Made by a program: the position numbers and the translations under genes
In this document: piece by piece, positions 54,142 to 63,984 of the stretch
Layout: the number at the start of each line of letters is the position of its first letter
Numbering within the stretch: the stretch's first letter is position 1
Source: Bog-756 sp963778165
Lineage (GTDB): Bacteria; Actinomycetota; Acidimicrobiia; Acidimicrobiales; RAAP-2
NCBI GenBank assembly: GCA_963778165.1
Contig: CAVZTE010000004.1
Span: 476,445 to 540,444, forward strand
Reading direction: 5' to 3'
DNA length: 64,000 nt
Notes under the pieces: generated by a model
What the model was told of the DNA's origin: nothing
Seen by the model: only the letters and a program-made list of their open reading frames with translations
Database searches by the model: none

Positions 54142-55383
54142 GTGCCTGTATTGCATCTCACCCCCTCACGTCCGCACGCGGCGCGGAAGCCCGTCTCCAA
54201 CACGACGGCCGCTGAACATCGAAAGAAGCGGTCGGGCGGTCGGTTGGCCGTCCTACTCCTCGCTGCAACCGTCACGGCCATGGTCGTCTTGGCGGGCCAT
54301 ACCGGGGCGGCGTCTGCGGCCCTCCCCACCGGAAGCGGCATCGTCCTCAACGCTCCCATCGTGGATATCGCCTCCACGCCCAGCGGACACGGCTACTGGG
54401 AGGTGGGCGCCGACGGGGGTGTCTTCACGTTCGGCCAGGCCGGATACTACGGATCCACCGGATCGCTGACCCTCAACAAGCCAATCGTGGGCATGGCCTC
54501 GACCCCGGACGGACGGGGTTACTGGCTGGTGGCCTCGGACGGGGGCATCTTCGCCTTCGGAGACGCGGCCTTCTACGGCTCCACCGGATCGCTCACCCTC
54601 AACGAGCCGGTGGTGGGCATGGCCTCGACACCCGACGGCGCCGGTTACTGGCTGGTGGCCTCGGACGGGGGCCTCTTCTCGTTCGGGGATGCCCGCTTCT
54701 ACGGGTCGGCCAGCGGCATGTCGCCCGCCAGCCCCATCGTCGGCATGGCCTCGATGCCCGACGGGAACGGCTACTGGGAAGCGGCTGCTGACGGGTCCGT
54801 CTACGCCTTCGGCGACGCCCAGTTCGCCGGAGATGCGCCTCCCGGCCAGCCGTTGGTGGCCATTAGCTCGAAAGGTTCCGGCTACCGCCTGGCTGGCCAG
54901 AACGGTGGCGTCTTCTCGTACGGCGGCGCGAGCTTCTTCGGTTCGCTCACCGGTCCTCTCAACAGGCCGATCATCGCCATGTCCTCCGGACCTCACGGCT
55001 ATCTCACCGTCGCCTCGGATGGAGGCGTCTTCGCCTTCGGCAGGTCCGCCTACTTCGGCTCGCTCGCCGGCAGCACGGTTCGCAGCGCCCCGGTTGGCCC
55101 CAGCGCTGCCGTCGACGGCGTCACCACCTTCCAGCGTGCCGCGTGGGACCGGGTCAACATGTGCGAAGAGGGCGGGGTCTGGAATGTGGACGGGCTCGTC
55201 TACAGCGGAGGACTCGGATTCAGCCATACCAACTGGGACGAGTTCAACACGTTCGGGTATCCGGCCGACGCCGCCTACGCCACCCCCGATCAACAGATCC
55301 GGGTCGCCGTCGCCTTCGCCACCCGCTACTGGGGCAATCCGAACGCCGCCCCGGATCAGAACGGCTGTTCGGGCGGGTACTGA
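54142..55383 (+). CDS. Secreted propeller-repeat protein with Rpf/transglycosylase C-terminal domain
   Basis: 413 aa. GTG start 54142 with AAAGG 9 nt upstream; the signal peptide (LAVLLLAATVTAMVVLAG) begins at about residue 35. Residues about 70-330 hold six propeller repeats of the same family as the lipase fusion (GYWLVASDGGIFAFGDAAFY, PIVGMASTPDG). Residues about 335-413 look like a resuscitation-promoting-factor domain: WDRVNMCEEGGVWN (catalytic Glu after Cys), YSGGLGFSHTNWDEF, QQIRVAVAFATRYWGNP and a final Cys. Rpf enzymes cleave peptidoglycan. An Rpf domain on a propeller is unusual. Confidence 0.85.
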   Translation: MPVLHLTPSRPHAARKPVSNTTAAEHRKKRSGGRLAVLLLAATVTAMVVLAGHTGAASAALPTGSGIVLNAPIVDIASTPSGHGYWEVGADGGVFTFGQAGYYGSTGSLTLNKPIVGMASTPDGRGYWLVASDGGIFAFGDAAFYGSTGSLTLNEPVVGMASTPDGAGYWLVASDGGLFSFGDARFYGSASGMSPASPIVGMASMPDGNGYWEAAADGSVYAFGDAQFAGDAPPGQPLVAISSKGSGYRLAGQNGGVFSYGGASFFGSLTGPLNRPIIAMSSGPHGYLTVASDGGVFAFGRSAYFGSLAGSTVRSAPVGPSAAVDGVTTFQRAAWDRVNMCEEGGVWNVDGLVYSGGLGFSHTNWDEFNTFGYPADAAYATPDQQIRVAVAFATRYWGNPNAAPDQNGCSGGY

Positions 55384-55731
55384 CCGGAGTCGCTCGGCAC
55401 CGAACTGCCCTCGACCGGCGTCACCCAGCAGGCTTCATCTGGTCGAGCAAGGCCGTCGTCTGCCAGTCCATGAGATTGACCGCCTGCAGCGGGGACCATG
55501 ATCTCCCGGCCGGGCATGCCCCGAAGACCGGCGATGTGCGCTACGGAGTGGGCAGACTCGCCGTTGGCAGAACTCCCTCAGCCCATCAGGCTGAGGGACG
55601 CCGCTGGCGTGATCATGTCCAGGAGTGAGGAGGTGCATCAACCGACGGACGAGAGAACATGCCCAGCGGAATAGCACCTACGATACCGGTAAATCTTCAG
55701 AATGAAGCTGGTCTACCCGAGGATGCAGATG
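55384..55731. other. Intergenic region before purE
   Basis: 348 bp with no credible gene; contains the best-conserved hairpin copy (55574-55598) and otherwise nothing recognised. Confidence 0.5.
55574..55598. repeat. CTCAGCC hairpin element, copy 5 (10-bp arms)
   Basis: TCCCTCAGCC-CATCA-GGCTGAGGGA, perfect 10-bp arms with 5-nt loop; the longest of the family. 134 bp upstream of the purE start. Confidence 0.75.
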
Positions 55732-56220
55732 ATGAATGAAATAGCGGTCGGCATCGTAATGGGCAGCCAATCGGACTGGGCGACGATGAAAGACGCCGCA
55801 GCTGTACTCGATGAACTGGAAATTAGTTATGAGGCAAAAATAGTTTCTGCTCACCGCACCCCGGACCGACTCAGATCATACGGACTTGCCGCGGTAGGGC
55901 GGGGGCTGCAGGTCATTATCGCTGGAGCGGGGGGTGCCGCTCATCTGCCGGGCATGATGGCCGCCAATACACGACTCCCTGTATTGGGCGTTCCTATCCA
56001 CTCAAGGTCACTGAGCGGACTCGACAGCCTCTATTCCATCGTGCAGATGCCAAAGGGTGTCCCGGTCGGCACCATGGCTATCGGAGCGGCCGGCGCCGCC
56101 AATGCCGGTCTCATGGCTGCTTCCATCTTGGCGATCAAGGACGTGGCCGTGGCCGCCAGATTGGATCAGTGGCGTGCGGCTCAGTCAGAATCGGTCGCTG
56201 AAGATCCGATCGATGAGTAG
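55732..56220 (+). CDS. purE: N5-CAIR mutase (class I PurE)
   Basis: 162 aa. VGIVMGSQSDWATMKDAA, IVSAHRTPDRL and IIAGAGGAAHLPGMMAANT are the PurE signatures, including the catalytic His of SAHRTP. Converts N5-carboxyaminoimidazole ribonucleotide to CAIR in purine synthesis, paired with PurK. ATG 55732 is chosen since GAGG (55719-55722) lies 9 nt upstream; three in-frame ATGs precede it. Its base and codon use are visibly more AT-rich than neighbours (for example ATT, AGT, AAA), a sign of possible transfer. Overlaps purK. Confidence 0.9.
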   Translation: MNEIAVGIVMGSQSDWATMKDAAAVLDELEISYEAKIVSAHRTPDRLRSYGLAAVGRGLQVIIAGAGGAAHLPGMMAANTRLPVLGVPIHSRSLSGLDSLYSIVQMPKGVPVGTMAIGAAGAANAGLMAASILAIKDVAVAARLDQWRAAQSESVAEDPIDE

Positions 56221-57304
56221 TTCACGAGTGCGTGGCATGCCAGTCGTCGGGATTCTTGGCGGAGGACAGCTCGGCCGCATGCTGGCTGTTTCAGCCTCGC
56301 AGCTTGGTCTCGGCACCCATATCTTCTCACCGGAGTCCTCGCCCATAGCAGGACAGGTTGCCAGCCGGACCACACAGGCCGAGTACGAAGATTTGGCGGC
56401 CTTGCAGGCATTCGCCAATTCGGTAGACGTCATTACCTATGAGTTCGAGAACGTCCCTTCCCAAGTTCTCGATGGCTTGAGTTCCCACTGTGAGGTGCTA
56501 CCTGGGCAGAACGCTCTTTCCATCAGCCAGGATCGTCTCACGGAGAAGGACTTCATCTCGGACCTCGGATTTGGTACGGCACCGTATGCCAATGTCGAAA
56601 CAGAGACCCAACTCGAGGTGGCGATAGCCCGAATTGGGACGCCATCGATTCTGAAGACCCGGTCGCTCGGCTACGACGGTAAGGGACAGGTTCGGCTCAC
56701 CCGGTCGGACCAAGCGGGGGAAGCGTGGGCGTCACTGAAGGGGGCACCTTGCATCCTTGAGGGATTTATCGATTTCCGGTGCGAGGTTTCGGTCATCGCG
56801 GCGCGATCACGGTCGGGAGAGGTGGTCTGCTTTGATCCAGGCGAGAACGTCCATCGAGACGGGATTCTGCACACCACGACGGTGCCCGCCGAACACGTGT
56901 CGAGCGCTCTCTGCGAGAAGGCAAAGAGTCTTGCCGGCGAAATCTTGGGTGCTTTGGACTACGTCGGCGTGATGGGGATCGAGACGTTTGTGACCCCCCA
57001 GGATGAGATCCTCATCAACGAGATCGCACCCCGGGTACACAACTCGGGGCACTGGACCCAAGATGGCTGCATAGTCGATCAGTTCGAACAGCATATTCGC
57101 GCCATTGTCGGGTACCCATTAGGCAGCGGAGCGAGGCACTCGAACGTCGTCATGACGAACCTGATCGGCGATGAAGTAGTGGAGGCGGAGAAGCTCCTGG
57201 GCGCGCCCGATATCGCTTTGCATCTCTACGGCAAGACTGAGATCAGTCCAGGTAGGAAGATGGGGCATTTCAATCGGATCCTCGGTCCCTCAGGTGAGTC
57301 GTAG
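56213..57304 (+). CDS. purK: N5-CAIR synthase (PurK)
   Basis: 363 aa if started at ATG 56213, which overlaps the purE stop (ATGAGTAG); GTG 56228 or ATG 56237 (MPVVGILGGGQLGRML) are alternatives, the last giving the usual N-terminus. ATP-grasp signatures: GILGGGQLGRML, YEFENVP, ILKTRSLGYDGKGQ, ILEGFIDFRCEVSVI and NEIAPRVHNSGHWT. Carboxylates AIR using ATP and bicarbonate. Composition less GC-rich than the window, like purE. Confidence 0.92.
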   Translation: MSSSRVRGMPVVGILGGGQLGRMLAVSASQLGLGTHIFSPESSPIAGQVASRTTQAEYEDLAALQAFANSVDVITYEFENVPSQVLDGLSSHCEVLPGQNALSISQDRLTEKDFISDLGFGTAPYANVETETQLEVAIARIGTPSILKTRSLGYDGKGQVRLTRSDQAGEAWASLKGAPCILEGFIDFRCEVSVIAARSRSGEVVCFDPGENVHRDGILHTTTVPAEHVSSALCEKAKSLAGEILGALDYVGVMGIETFVTPQDEILINEIAPRVHNSGHWTQDGCIVDQFEQHIRAIVGYPLGSGARHSNVVMTNLIGDEVVEAEKLLGAPDIALHLYGKTEISPGRKMGHFNRILGPSGES

Positions 57305-57663
57305 CCAGCGCCCCATTCACGCTGATCGGAGCTCGGACGGATTTGTAACTCGAGTAAAGAGGCCGAAGCGATCATGGCAGTCACCTGGCGTATCTGCGAA
57401 GAAACCTGTGGACAGAGTCCGTTAGATCTAGAGGCTGAAGTTTGCTCGTCCGACGAGGACGGTGCGGATCCCCGACTCGGCTGACCAGGCCGAGTTCGCA
57501 ACTCGAGGTCCTCAGCTCATCGATCTTGGGACGGTGAGGATCCCGGGATCTGCTTCATCGAGCTCGAGGCGCAACCAGGTCCCTTGCAGCCGTGCGTGGA
57601 CACACTTGTTGGTCCGATGCTGTGCCTCTAGGCTCCCGGAGATCGCTGGGGAAGGGGAATGAG
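57305..57663 (+). other. Intergenic/leader region before the protease gene
   Basis: 359 bp with no credible gene. Holds a hairpin ACTCGGC-N7-GCCGAGT (57475-57481 and 57489-57495), a self-complementary CTCGTCCGACGAG (57445-57457), the degenerate CTCAGCT copy (57510-57530) and TCCTCA...TGAGGA around it (57509-57540). Confidence 0.5.
57510..57530. repeat. CTCAGCT hairpin element, degenerate copy 6
   Basis: CCTCAGCT-CATCG-ATCTTGGG: left arm exact, right arm 5/8. About 134 bp upstream of the protease ATG. Confidence 0.4.
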
Positions 57664-60600
57664 ATGAAACGTCGGCTCGTACTAACCACGGTCGCACTGC
57701 TTCTGCCGGTGGCCGCCGGAGGGCTCGCTGTGCCTCGAGCTGCCGGGGCCGCAGAGGTTACCGGAGCACAGGCGCCTTTGACCACGGCCCAGGCTCAGGC
57801 TCTGTCGACCAACGTGTCGGACAAGGTCATCGTGGTCTTCAAGAACCAGCTCCCAGCCACCCCGGACCTGCCTGGCAATGGCGCAAACCGCTCGGCGGCT
57901 GTCGATCAGGTTCAGGCCGGTGTCGTGCACGAGCTCGCCGAAACCGGAGCCCGCCAGGTCAAGAGCTTCCAGATCATCAATGCATTGTCGGCCACCGTCT
58001 CGTCCGGAGAGGCAAAACGTCTCGCGGCCAATCCGTCCGTGAAGGAGGTAGTGCCGCGACGAGGTCATTCCTCTGACCAGCTCGCTCCCCACCGCATCCC
58101 GGACGCAGGCAAGCGGTATCACCCCTCTTCCGGGCGCTTGCCTACCGGGCGGCAAAGTGCAATTGAATCCCGAAGCGATCGAGGACATCCACGCCGCCAC
58201 CCAATCAGGCACAGGCCAATCGGCACAAGCTCTCGGCTATACCGGTGCAGGGGTGAAGGTTGCCTTCATCGCCGACGGGATCGACACGGACAATCCGGAT
58301 TTCATCCGGGCCAACGGTCAACATGTGTTCACCGACTACCAGGACTTCAGTGGGACCGGGACCGGGTCCGTCCAGGATGGTGGGGAGGCCTTCCTCGATG
58401 CGAGTTCGATCGCAGCCCAGGGTCGTGAGACCTACAACGTCGCCGGCTATGCCGTCGGGCTCGACAAACCGTGCAACATCCGGATCCTCGGTGTCGCCCC
58501 GGGGGCGAGCCTGGTCGGGTTGAACGTCTTCGGATCGGCGGAGGTGGCATTCAACTCGGTCTTCCTCGAAGCCATCAACTACGCGGTGAACGTCGACCAC
58601 GTGAATGTGATCAACGAGTCGTTCGGGTCCAACCCGTTTCCCGACCGTGCCAGTCTCGACCTCACCGACATGGCCAATGAGGCTGCGGTGGCCGCAGGCG
58701 TGACCGTCTCCGTCTCCACTGGTGACTCGGGGGTCACCAACACCATTGGATCCCCTGCCACCGATCCAGCCGTCATATCCGCCGGTGCCTCGACGACCTA
58801 CAGGGGCTACGCGCAGTCAGGACTGGCGGGAATCACCCTTCCCGGGGTGACTGGCTGGCTCGACAACAACATCAGCGGGCTCAGTTCGGGCGGCTTCGAC
58901 CAGTCAGGCGGCACCGTCGATATCGTTGCTCCCGGGGATATCAACTGGGCGCTGTGCACGGCCGATCCGGCGAAGTACCAGGACTGCACGAATTTTGCCG
59001 GCGAGGGCTCGCCGGTCCAGTTGACCGGCGGTACCAGCGAGTCGTCCCCTCTGACCGCCGGAGTGGCTGCTCTGGTCATACAGGCCTACGCCAAATCCCA
59101 TCACGGCTCGGTGCCGTCTCCCGCAGTGGTCAAGCGCATCATCGTGTCGACCGCTGAAGACATTGCTGCACCCGCCGAACAGCAGGGGGCGGGCCTCCTC
59201 GACGCCTATCAGGCCGTGCTGGCGGCCGCTTCCTATCCGGGCACCACGGCACCATCCAGGGGGACGTCCATCTTGAAGAGCTCCACCCAGCTGAACGCTG
59301 TCGGGCAGCCGGGGAGCGACCAGACGCTCACCGAGACCGTGAGCAACGACGGTGCCGGGACAGCCACGCTCGGCTTGTTGAGCCGGACGCTTGGCGCGTA
59401 TCGCACCCTGGGCGACACCACGGTCACCCTGGCCGATGCCACCGGCAACTTCAGTGTGGTGAAGTTCACCGAGCCACCCGGCCAGGCCCGGCTCGACGGG
59501 TCGATCGCCTACAAGGGGGCGGGACCCTCCACGGATTTCGACGCGGCCGTCAACCTCAGCCTCTTCTCACCGTCGGGAAAGTTGGCTTTGACCAGCAGCC
59601 CGCAAGGTACGGGCAATTACAGCGATGCCCAGGTCACGGATCCCGAAGCCGGTACTTGGACGGCCCTCATCTTCGGTAACCCGGCCTCCGAAGGGGGAAC
59701 TGTGGGCCCGGTCAAGTTCGGGGCACGCACGGCAGCTTGGGTAGGTTTCGGAAGCCTTTCCGTGTCATCGCTCACTCTTCCACCAGGCAGCTTCAAAGTC
59801 GTTCACTCTGAAGGTCGCCACCCCGAACACACCAGGGGACGAGTCGGGGTCCATCGTGCTCAGAGATCGCGAAGGTCCGTCATTTGCCGCGATGACCACA
59901 GTCCCCGTCACCCTCCGCACGCTGGTGCCTACCCCGAGCCCGTCCTCAACCTTCACCGGGACTCCTGACCGGGGGTAACGGACGACAATTCAACTCTGGC
60001 CAGACCGCGTATTACGAGGTGTCGATCCCAGCCGGGACCCCAGTGCTCAATGCCGAGATCACCACGCCCAACGCCAAGAACACCTTTCTGGCCGAGCTGG
60101 TCGACCCGGTCACCGGAGAAGCGGCATCGACAGCCAGCAACATGCTGGCGACAAGGTGCGGCAAAAGGACGGCCCTCGTTCCCCAACTCGGGACCCAGCT
60201 CCACGTCCTGAACCCGGATCCGGGGCTCTGGACCTTGGTTCTCAACTTTTACAACCAAGTGGCCGGAACCGCGCTCACGCAGCCATTCACCGTCACCCTG
60301 GACCGGACCCCGGCACCGGACAGCGCTTGGGGCCTACCGGACTCTCCGTCCACGGCCCTGGCCAATGGGAAGCCACAGACGGTCAACCTGCGGCTGACGA
60401 ACCCGGGCACCACCCCCGAGGCGTACTTCGTCGATGCGCGACTCGACCAGTCGGTTCAGCTGAACCTGGCCAGTTCGACGGGATCAACGGTGACCGTCCC
60501 GGTGCCTTCGACCACGGTCCCCCAGTACCTGGTGCCGAGCCACACGACCTCGATCACTGCTACAGCATCGGCAAAACGGCCCATCTTCTTCGACTACTCC

Positions 60601-61083
60601 TGGGCGTTCGGAGACCCCGACCTGATCTCATCCTCTTCACCCTTCAGCGACTCGGCCAGCGGGTCATTCAGCTCGGCATTTGTGGCACCTGGCGACTGGA
60701 TCATCACCCCGTTCCAAAACGGTCCCGACGGGGTGAAAGGCGTGCCGCCCGTAAAGGCTTCGACCTCTCTATCCGCGACCACCGCCGCATTCGACCCGGC
60801 CGTCTCAGCGAAGACCGGCGACCTGTGGCTGGCCAGCACCGACCTAACTGCACCGTTCAACGCTGTTGTCGTCGAGCCAGGTCAGACGGTCTACCTTCCA
60901 GTCACGATTACGCCGTCCGGCACGGTCGGGGGCACGGTGAGCGGAACCCTCTATATCGACGACTTTTCGCCCTCCGATGCAAATGTCACCCAGAATTCCC
61001 AACCGGGGATCTCACCCAACGCCAGTGATGTCGCGGCCTTCCCGTACCAGTACCGGATCTGTGGATGCTCGTCCAAGGCTTGA
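57664..61083 (+). pseudogene. Subtilisin-like (S8) secreted protease gene interrupted by three frameshifts
   Basis: A single protein is spread over three frames. ATG 57664 opens a signal peptide and an I9-type propeptide (VSDKVIVVFKNQL), reading to VKEVVP; an extra base near 58057 shifts it to IPLTSSLPTASR and then the catalytic domain (FIADGID Asp; VINESFGSNP Asn; GGTSESSPLTAG Ser). A second extra base near 59798 restores SFTLKVATPNTPG. A third near 59964 restores TGGNGRQFNSGQ and the C-terminal beta domains to 61083. No HGT motif is found; the expected His region reads EAFLDASSIAAQG. Either a decaying gene or uncorrected indels in the assembly. Confidence 0.8.
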
Positions 61084-61422
61084 GAATCGATCTGGCCGAC
61101 TCCGAGGCGATAGATCCGAATGCAAACTCCCGCCAGCGCTGATCTCAGGGGAGGCCGGGTCCCCGTCGCACGAGTTCTGTGCCAGACAGGGCCCGGGGAC
61201 GGGGCTTAACCACTGGCACAAATTAGGCATTGCGAGGGTCTTGTCCTCAGCTCATCAAGCTGACTCCAACCACCACGACGACTCCGTTGAACCCCTCAGG
61301 GCTCACGACGTTTCCGCAGAGGCTGCTGATGCCGTCCCCGCAGCGACGGCCGGGGCCGGGGGGCCTACATGGGCGAGGAGACAGGCGGCTCGGTGGAAAC
61401 CTGCGCCCACCCGGCATCGTCG
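61084..61422. other. Intergenic region between the protease and carotenoid oxygenase 3' ends
   Basis: 339 bp, no credible gene. Contains the degenerate CTCAGCT copy at 61244-61263; nothing else recognised. Confidence 0.5.
61244..61263. repeat. CTCAGCT hairpin element, copy 7
   Basis: TCCTCAGCT-CATCA-AGCTGA, six of the arm pairs intact, the outer bases of the right arm altered. Lies between convergent 3' ends. Confidence 0.5.
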
Positions 61423-62779
61423 CTATGGGGCGTCTGAGGCCCAGTTGCCGTGAAAGCCGTATGGGACGCGCACTGGCAGATGAACGACGGCCAATGGGTC
61501 GCCGGTGAAGTCTTGGGCGTGTAGCACCAAGAGATCACTGGCATCGCGATCAGCGTCATAGACGAGGCTGAGAACAAAGCCTTCGTCCTCTCCCGAGGTA
61601 GGACTATCCGGTACGAAGATCGCCTCTCCGGCACCACCTCTGAAGGTTCTCGTCTCACTCGCTCCACTGGTGAGGTCATGCTTGATGAGCGCACCCCCCA
61701 GGGTTAACCCCGCCTCGTCCTTTTCCTCGACGTCGAGTGCGGCGCTGTATCCATAACGATTTCGGCGTCCAACGATCCGTTCGTCAACGCGCGGGAAATT
61801 CCTGGGGGCGGTCGTCGAGCACTTGGGTGGCCACCTTGCCGGCCTCTGGGTCGATACGCCACCGTTCCAACACCGGTGCACCCTCGTCAGGGCCCGTCAG
61901 ATGCGTGGCAAACATCTTCGGATGCCGCACCAAGTCGACGATGACGGCTCCATCCTCGTCGTAGGCATTCATAGGGTGGAAGACATAACAGGGGTCGACG
62001 TCGCACCACACCACATCGTCAGCTCCTCCCTCGAGCGGAAGTAGCCCCACCCTGCTCTCGTAGTCGTCCGACCACCGGTAAGGAAATGTGGATCCCTCGG
62101 CCACGGCCTCGGGACTGAACACAACGGGAAGGTCGTAGATCACCGCATAGGAGGTCGTGAGCGACATGTCGTGGATTGATACTGGCCCTCCAACCGGAAT
62201 ATCCACGGTTCGGCGAACATGCCCGCCGACGTCAACGACGCTGTACTGCACTTGGTTTCCCCAGCCCCAGTAGTAGGAAATCGCGTGCAACTCACCGGTC
62301 TGCGGATCACGCTTCGGATGTGCGGTGTAGCCCGCTGGCAAGGTTCCCTCAAAATCTGACGGCCCGACGGTGTCCAGCTCGTACGTCATCTCGTAAGGTC
62401 GAGCACCTGCTTCGACGATGGCGTACGTTCTGCCTGCGTGAGAAATCACATTGGTGTTCGACGAAAAGTCCATCCCGTCGAAGACCGGCCCGGGGTGCGG
62501 ACTCTCTCCCAACGCAGCGGCCACATCTGCCGAGCGGACCCATCGATTCCGATACCAGCGAGCCCTACCATCCTCGATTCGGATCCCGTGGACCATTCCA
62601 TCGCCCGTGAACCAATGGTAAGTAGCGGGATCCTGCGTCGTAACGGGGTTGGGGCCGTTGCGCAGGTAACGCCCCCGCAGGGTGCTCGGAATCCTTCCGG
62701 TTACCGAGAGGTCAGTCACCGTCTCTTCGCTGGCGACCGGAGCGTAGTTGCCGAGTAAATAGGGGTTGGCCAAAGTCAT
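61423..62779 (-). pseudogene. Carotenoid (apo-carotenal) oxygenase gene with one frameshift
   Basis: Start ATG 62779 (MTLANPYLLGNYAPVASEE). The first frame (62779-61784) reads through LRGRYLRNGPNP, GYTAHPKRD, SIHDMSL and FHPMNAYDEDG, three of the four iron-binding histidines, then stops at QEFPAR. An extra base near 61788-61795 switches to the second frame, EFPRVDERIVGRRNRYGYSA to PVRVPYGFHGNW, which supplies the fourth histidine and normal end. Family: RPE65/CCD-type carotenoid cleavage dioxygenase, non-heme Fe(II), seven-bladed propeller. A functional enzyme requires correction of the frame. Confidence 0.82.
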
Positions 62780-63145
62780 GGCTGCCTCCTCTGCCTATTG
62801 CTTCAGTTATATCCCATAGAGGTCGGTCTGCGCTCGGATTGCCGATCTTCATCATCGATGCAAGAGCGGGCAGCTGAGCATCTCGGGCAGTCCTCAGCTC
62901 AAGCAGCTGAGGATCGGTCGGAGGTACCTCCTCCCATTCGTCTCGAGACCACTTTTGCTAACACCTGACAGCACGTCCCCGCCGCCATTCAGACTGCTCC
63001 GTGGGAGCTTTTCCTTCTAGCAAGGCTAGATATTCAACATTTTGCTTTGATTTGCCGAGAATGTACGAGTGACTGCGAGCCATGGATCCCGATTCGCGCT
63101 GCCGCTTGGGCGCACCAACGGTGGCCTCTTAGAGAAGCATGTCTC
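62780..63145. other. Intergenic region between carotenoid oxygenase and Mrr-type nuclease starts
   Basis: 366 bp, divergent promoter region. Contains the well-conserved CTCAGCT copy (62891-62913), a further CAGCTGAG nearby (62863-62875) that could pair alternatively, and a perfect palindrome GGAGGTACCTCC (62920-62931). Confidence 0.55.
62891..62913. repeat. CTCAGCT hairpin element, copy 8
   Basis: TCCTCAGCT-CAAGC-AGCTGAGGA, perfect 9-bp arms. 112 bp upstream of the carotenoid oxygenase ATG. Confidence 0.75.
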
Positions 63146-63802
63146 ATGATCGGATCGACTCAGAGCTCCGCCTCGGTCGCAGACAGCTACATACTGTTCT
63201 TCGGACTCATCGCATTGGTTCTTTTCGCTCTCCGTAAGCGGGGTCAGAATGTAATCGCGGCATCTTCCAAACGGGATCGATCACATTACGAAGCCGATCT
63301 GGGTAGGTGGAAGGCCTACTGTCAGGACCATTGCGGTATCGACCAAATCGACGGAATGACTGGCCCAGGCTTTGAGCACCGTCTAGCAACCATGTTCGCC
63401 AGTATGGGCTATACGGTTGGAACGACCTCCGCCGGCAACGACTTTGGCGCCGATCTTGTTCTGACGTTCAATGGAGTGAGGACCGTAGTTCAAGCAAAGC
63501 GTTGGAACAGTCTCGTTGGGGTGAGTGCTGTCCAAGAGGTCCATGCCTCGCGTAGCTACTACGGGGCGACACATGCGATGGTCGTAACGAATAACTGGTA
63601 TACAAAACAGGCCAGGCAGCTCGCTGGAAAGGCAAATGTTGACCTATGGGATCACGATCGCCTAATCCAAGTCTTGCGGGAGACGGGTGTTCACTTACCG
63701 CCGAGACCCACACCCGCAAAGGCACAGTTCTCTGTCCCAACTACCGGTTGGGATCGATTTTGGTTTCTGATCCGGCAGGGCTTCAGAAGGTATCCGAGCT
63801 AG
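63146..63802 (+). CDS. Membrane-anchored Mrr-type restriction endonuclease
   Basis: 218 aa from ATG 63146. A TM helix at about residues 14-30 (YILFFGLIALVLFALRKR), then the Mrr_cat PD-(D/E)xK domain: GPGFEHRLATMFASMGYTV, Asp103 in NDFGADLVL, and QAK (116-118) in VVQAKRW. C-terminal ends FRRYPS. Mrr nucleases cut methylated DNA or are found in mobile-element defence; here the helix would tether it to the membrane. Start choice: the frame is open further upstream but that part reads unlike protein. Confidence 0.8.
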   Translation: MIGSTQSSASVADSYILFFGLIALVLFALRKRGQNVIAASSKRDRSHYEADLGRWKAYCQDHCGIDQIDGMTGPGFEHRLATMFASMGYTVGTTSAGNDFGADLVLTFNGVRTVVQAKRWNSLVGVSAVQEVHASRSYYGATHAMVVTNNWYTKQARQLAGKANVDLWDHDRLIQVLRETGVHLPPRPTPAKAQFSVPTTGWDRFWFLIRQGFRRYPS

Positions 63803-63984
63803 CTACTCGTCGAAGGAGCCACGTAACCGGGACACCCGACCTAGCAACATCATGAGCGGGCCAATGTGGCGCTCGGCCGTAACAAGAAGGCACAGTGGTG
63901 TTACAACGGCCCATGCGTTGGCTCAGAGAGGTAGCTCAACACTCGGCTACCGCAGCCCATTGCGACGAAGCTTGGTGTCGGTAT
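63803..63984. other. Intergenic region at the window end
   Basis: No credible gene. A hairpin GGTAGC-N10-GCTACC (63932-63953) is visible. The 10-mers GTGGTGTTAC and GTAGCTCAAC occur here within about 40 bp and also both occur at 42729-42772 in the first leader. Confidence 0.4.
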
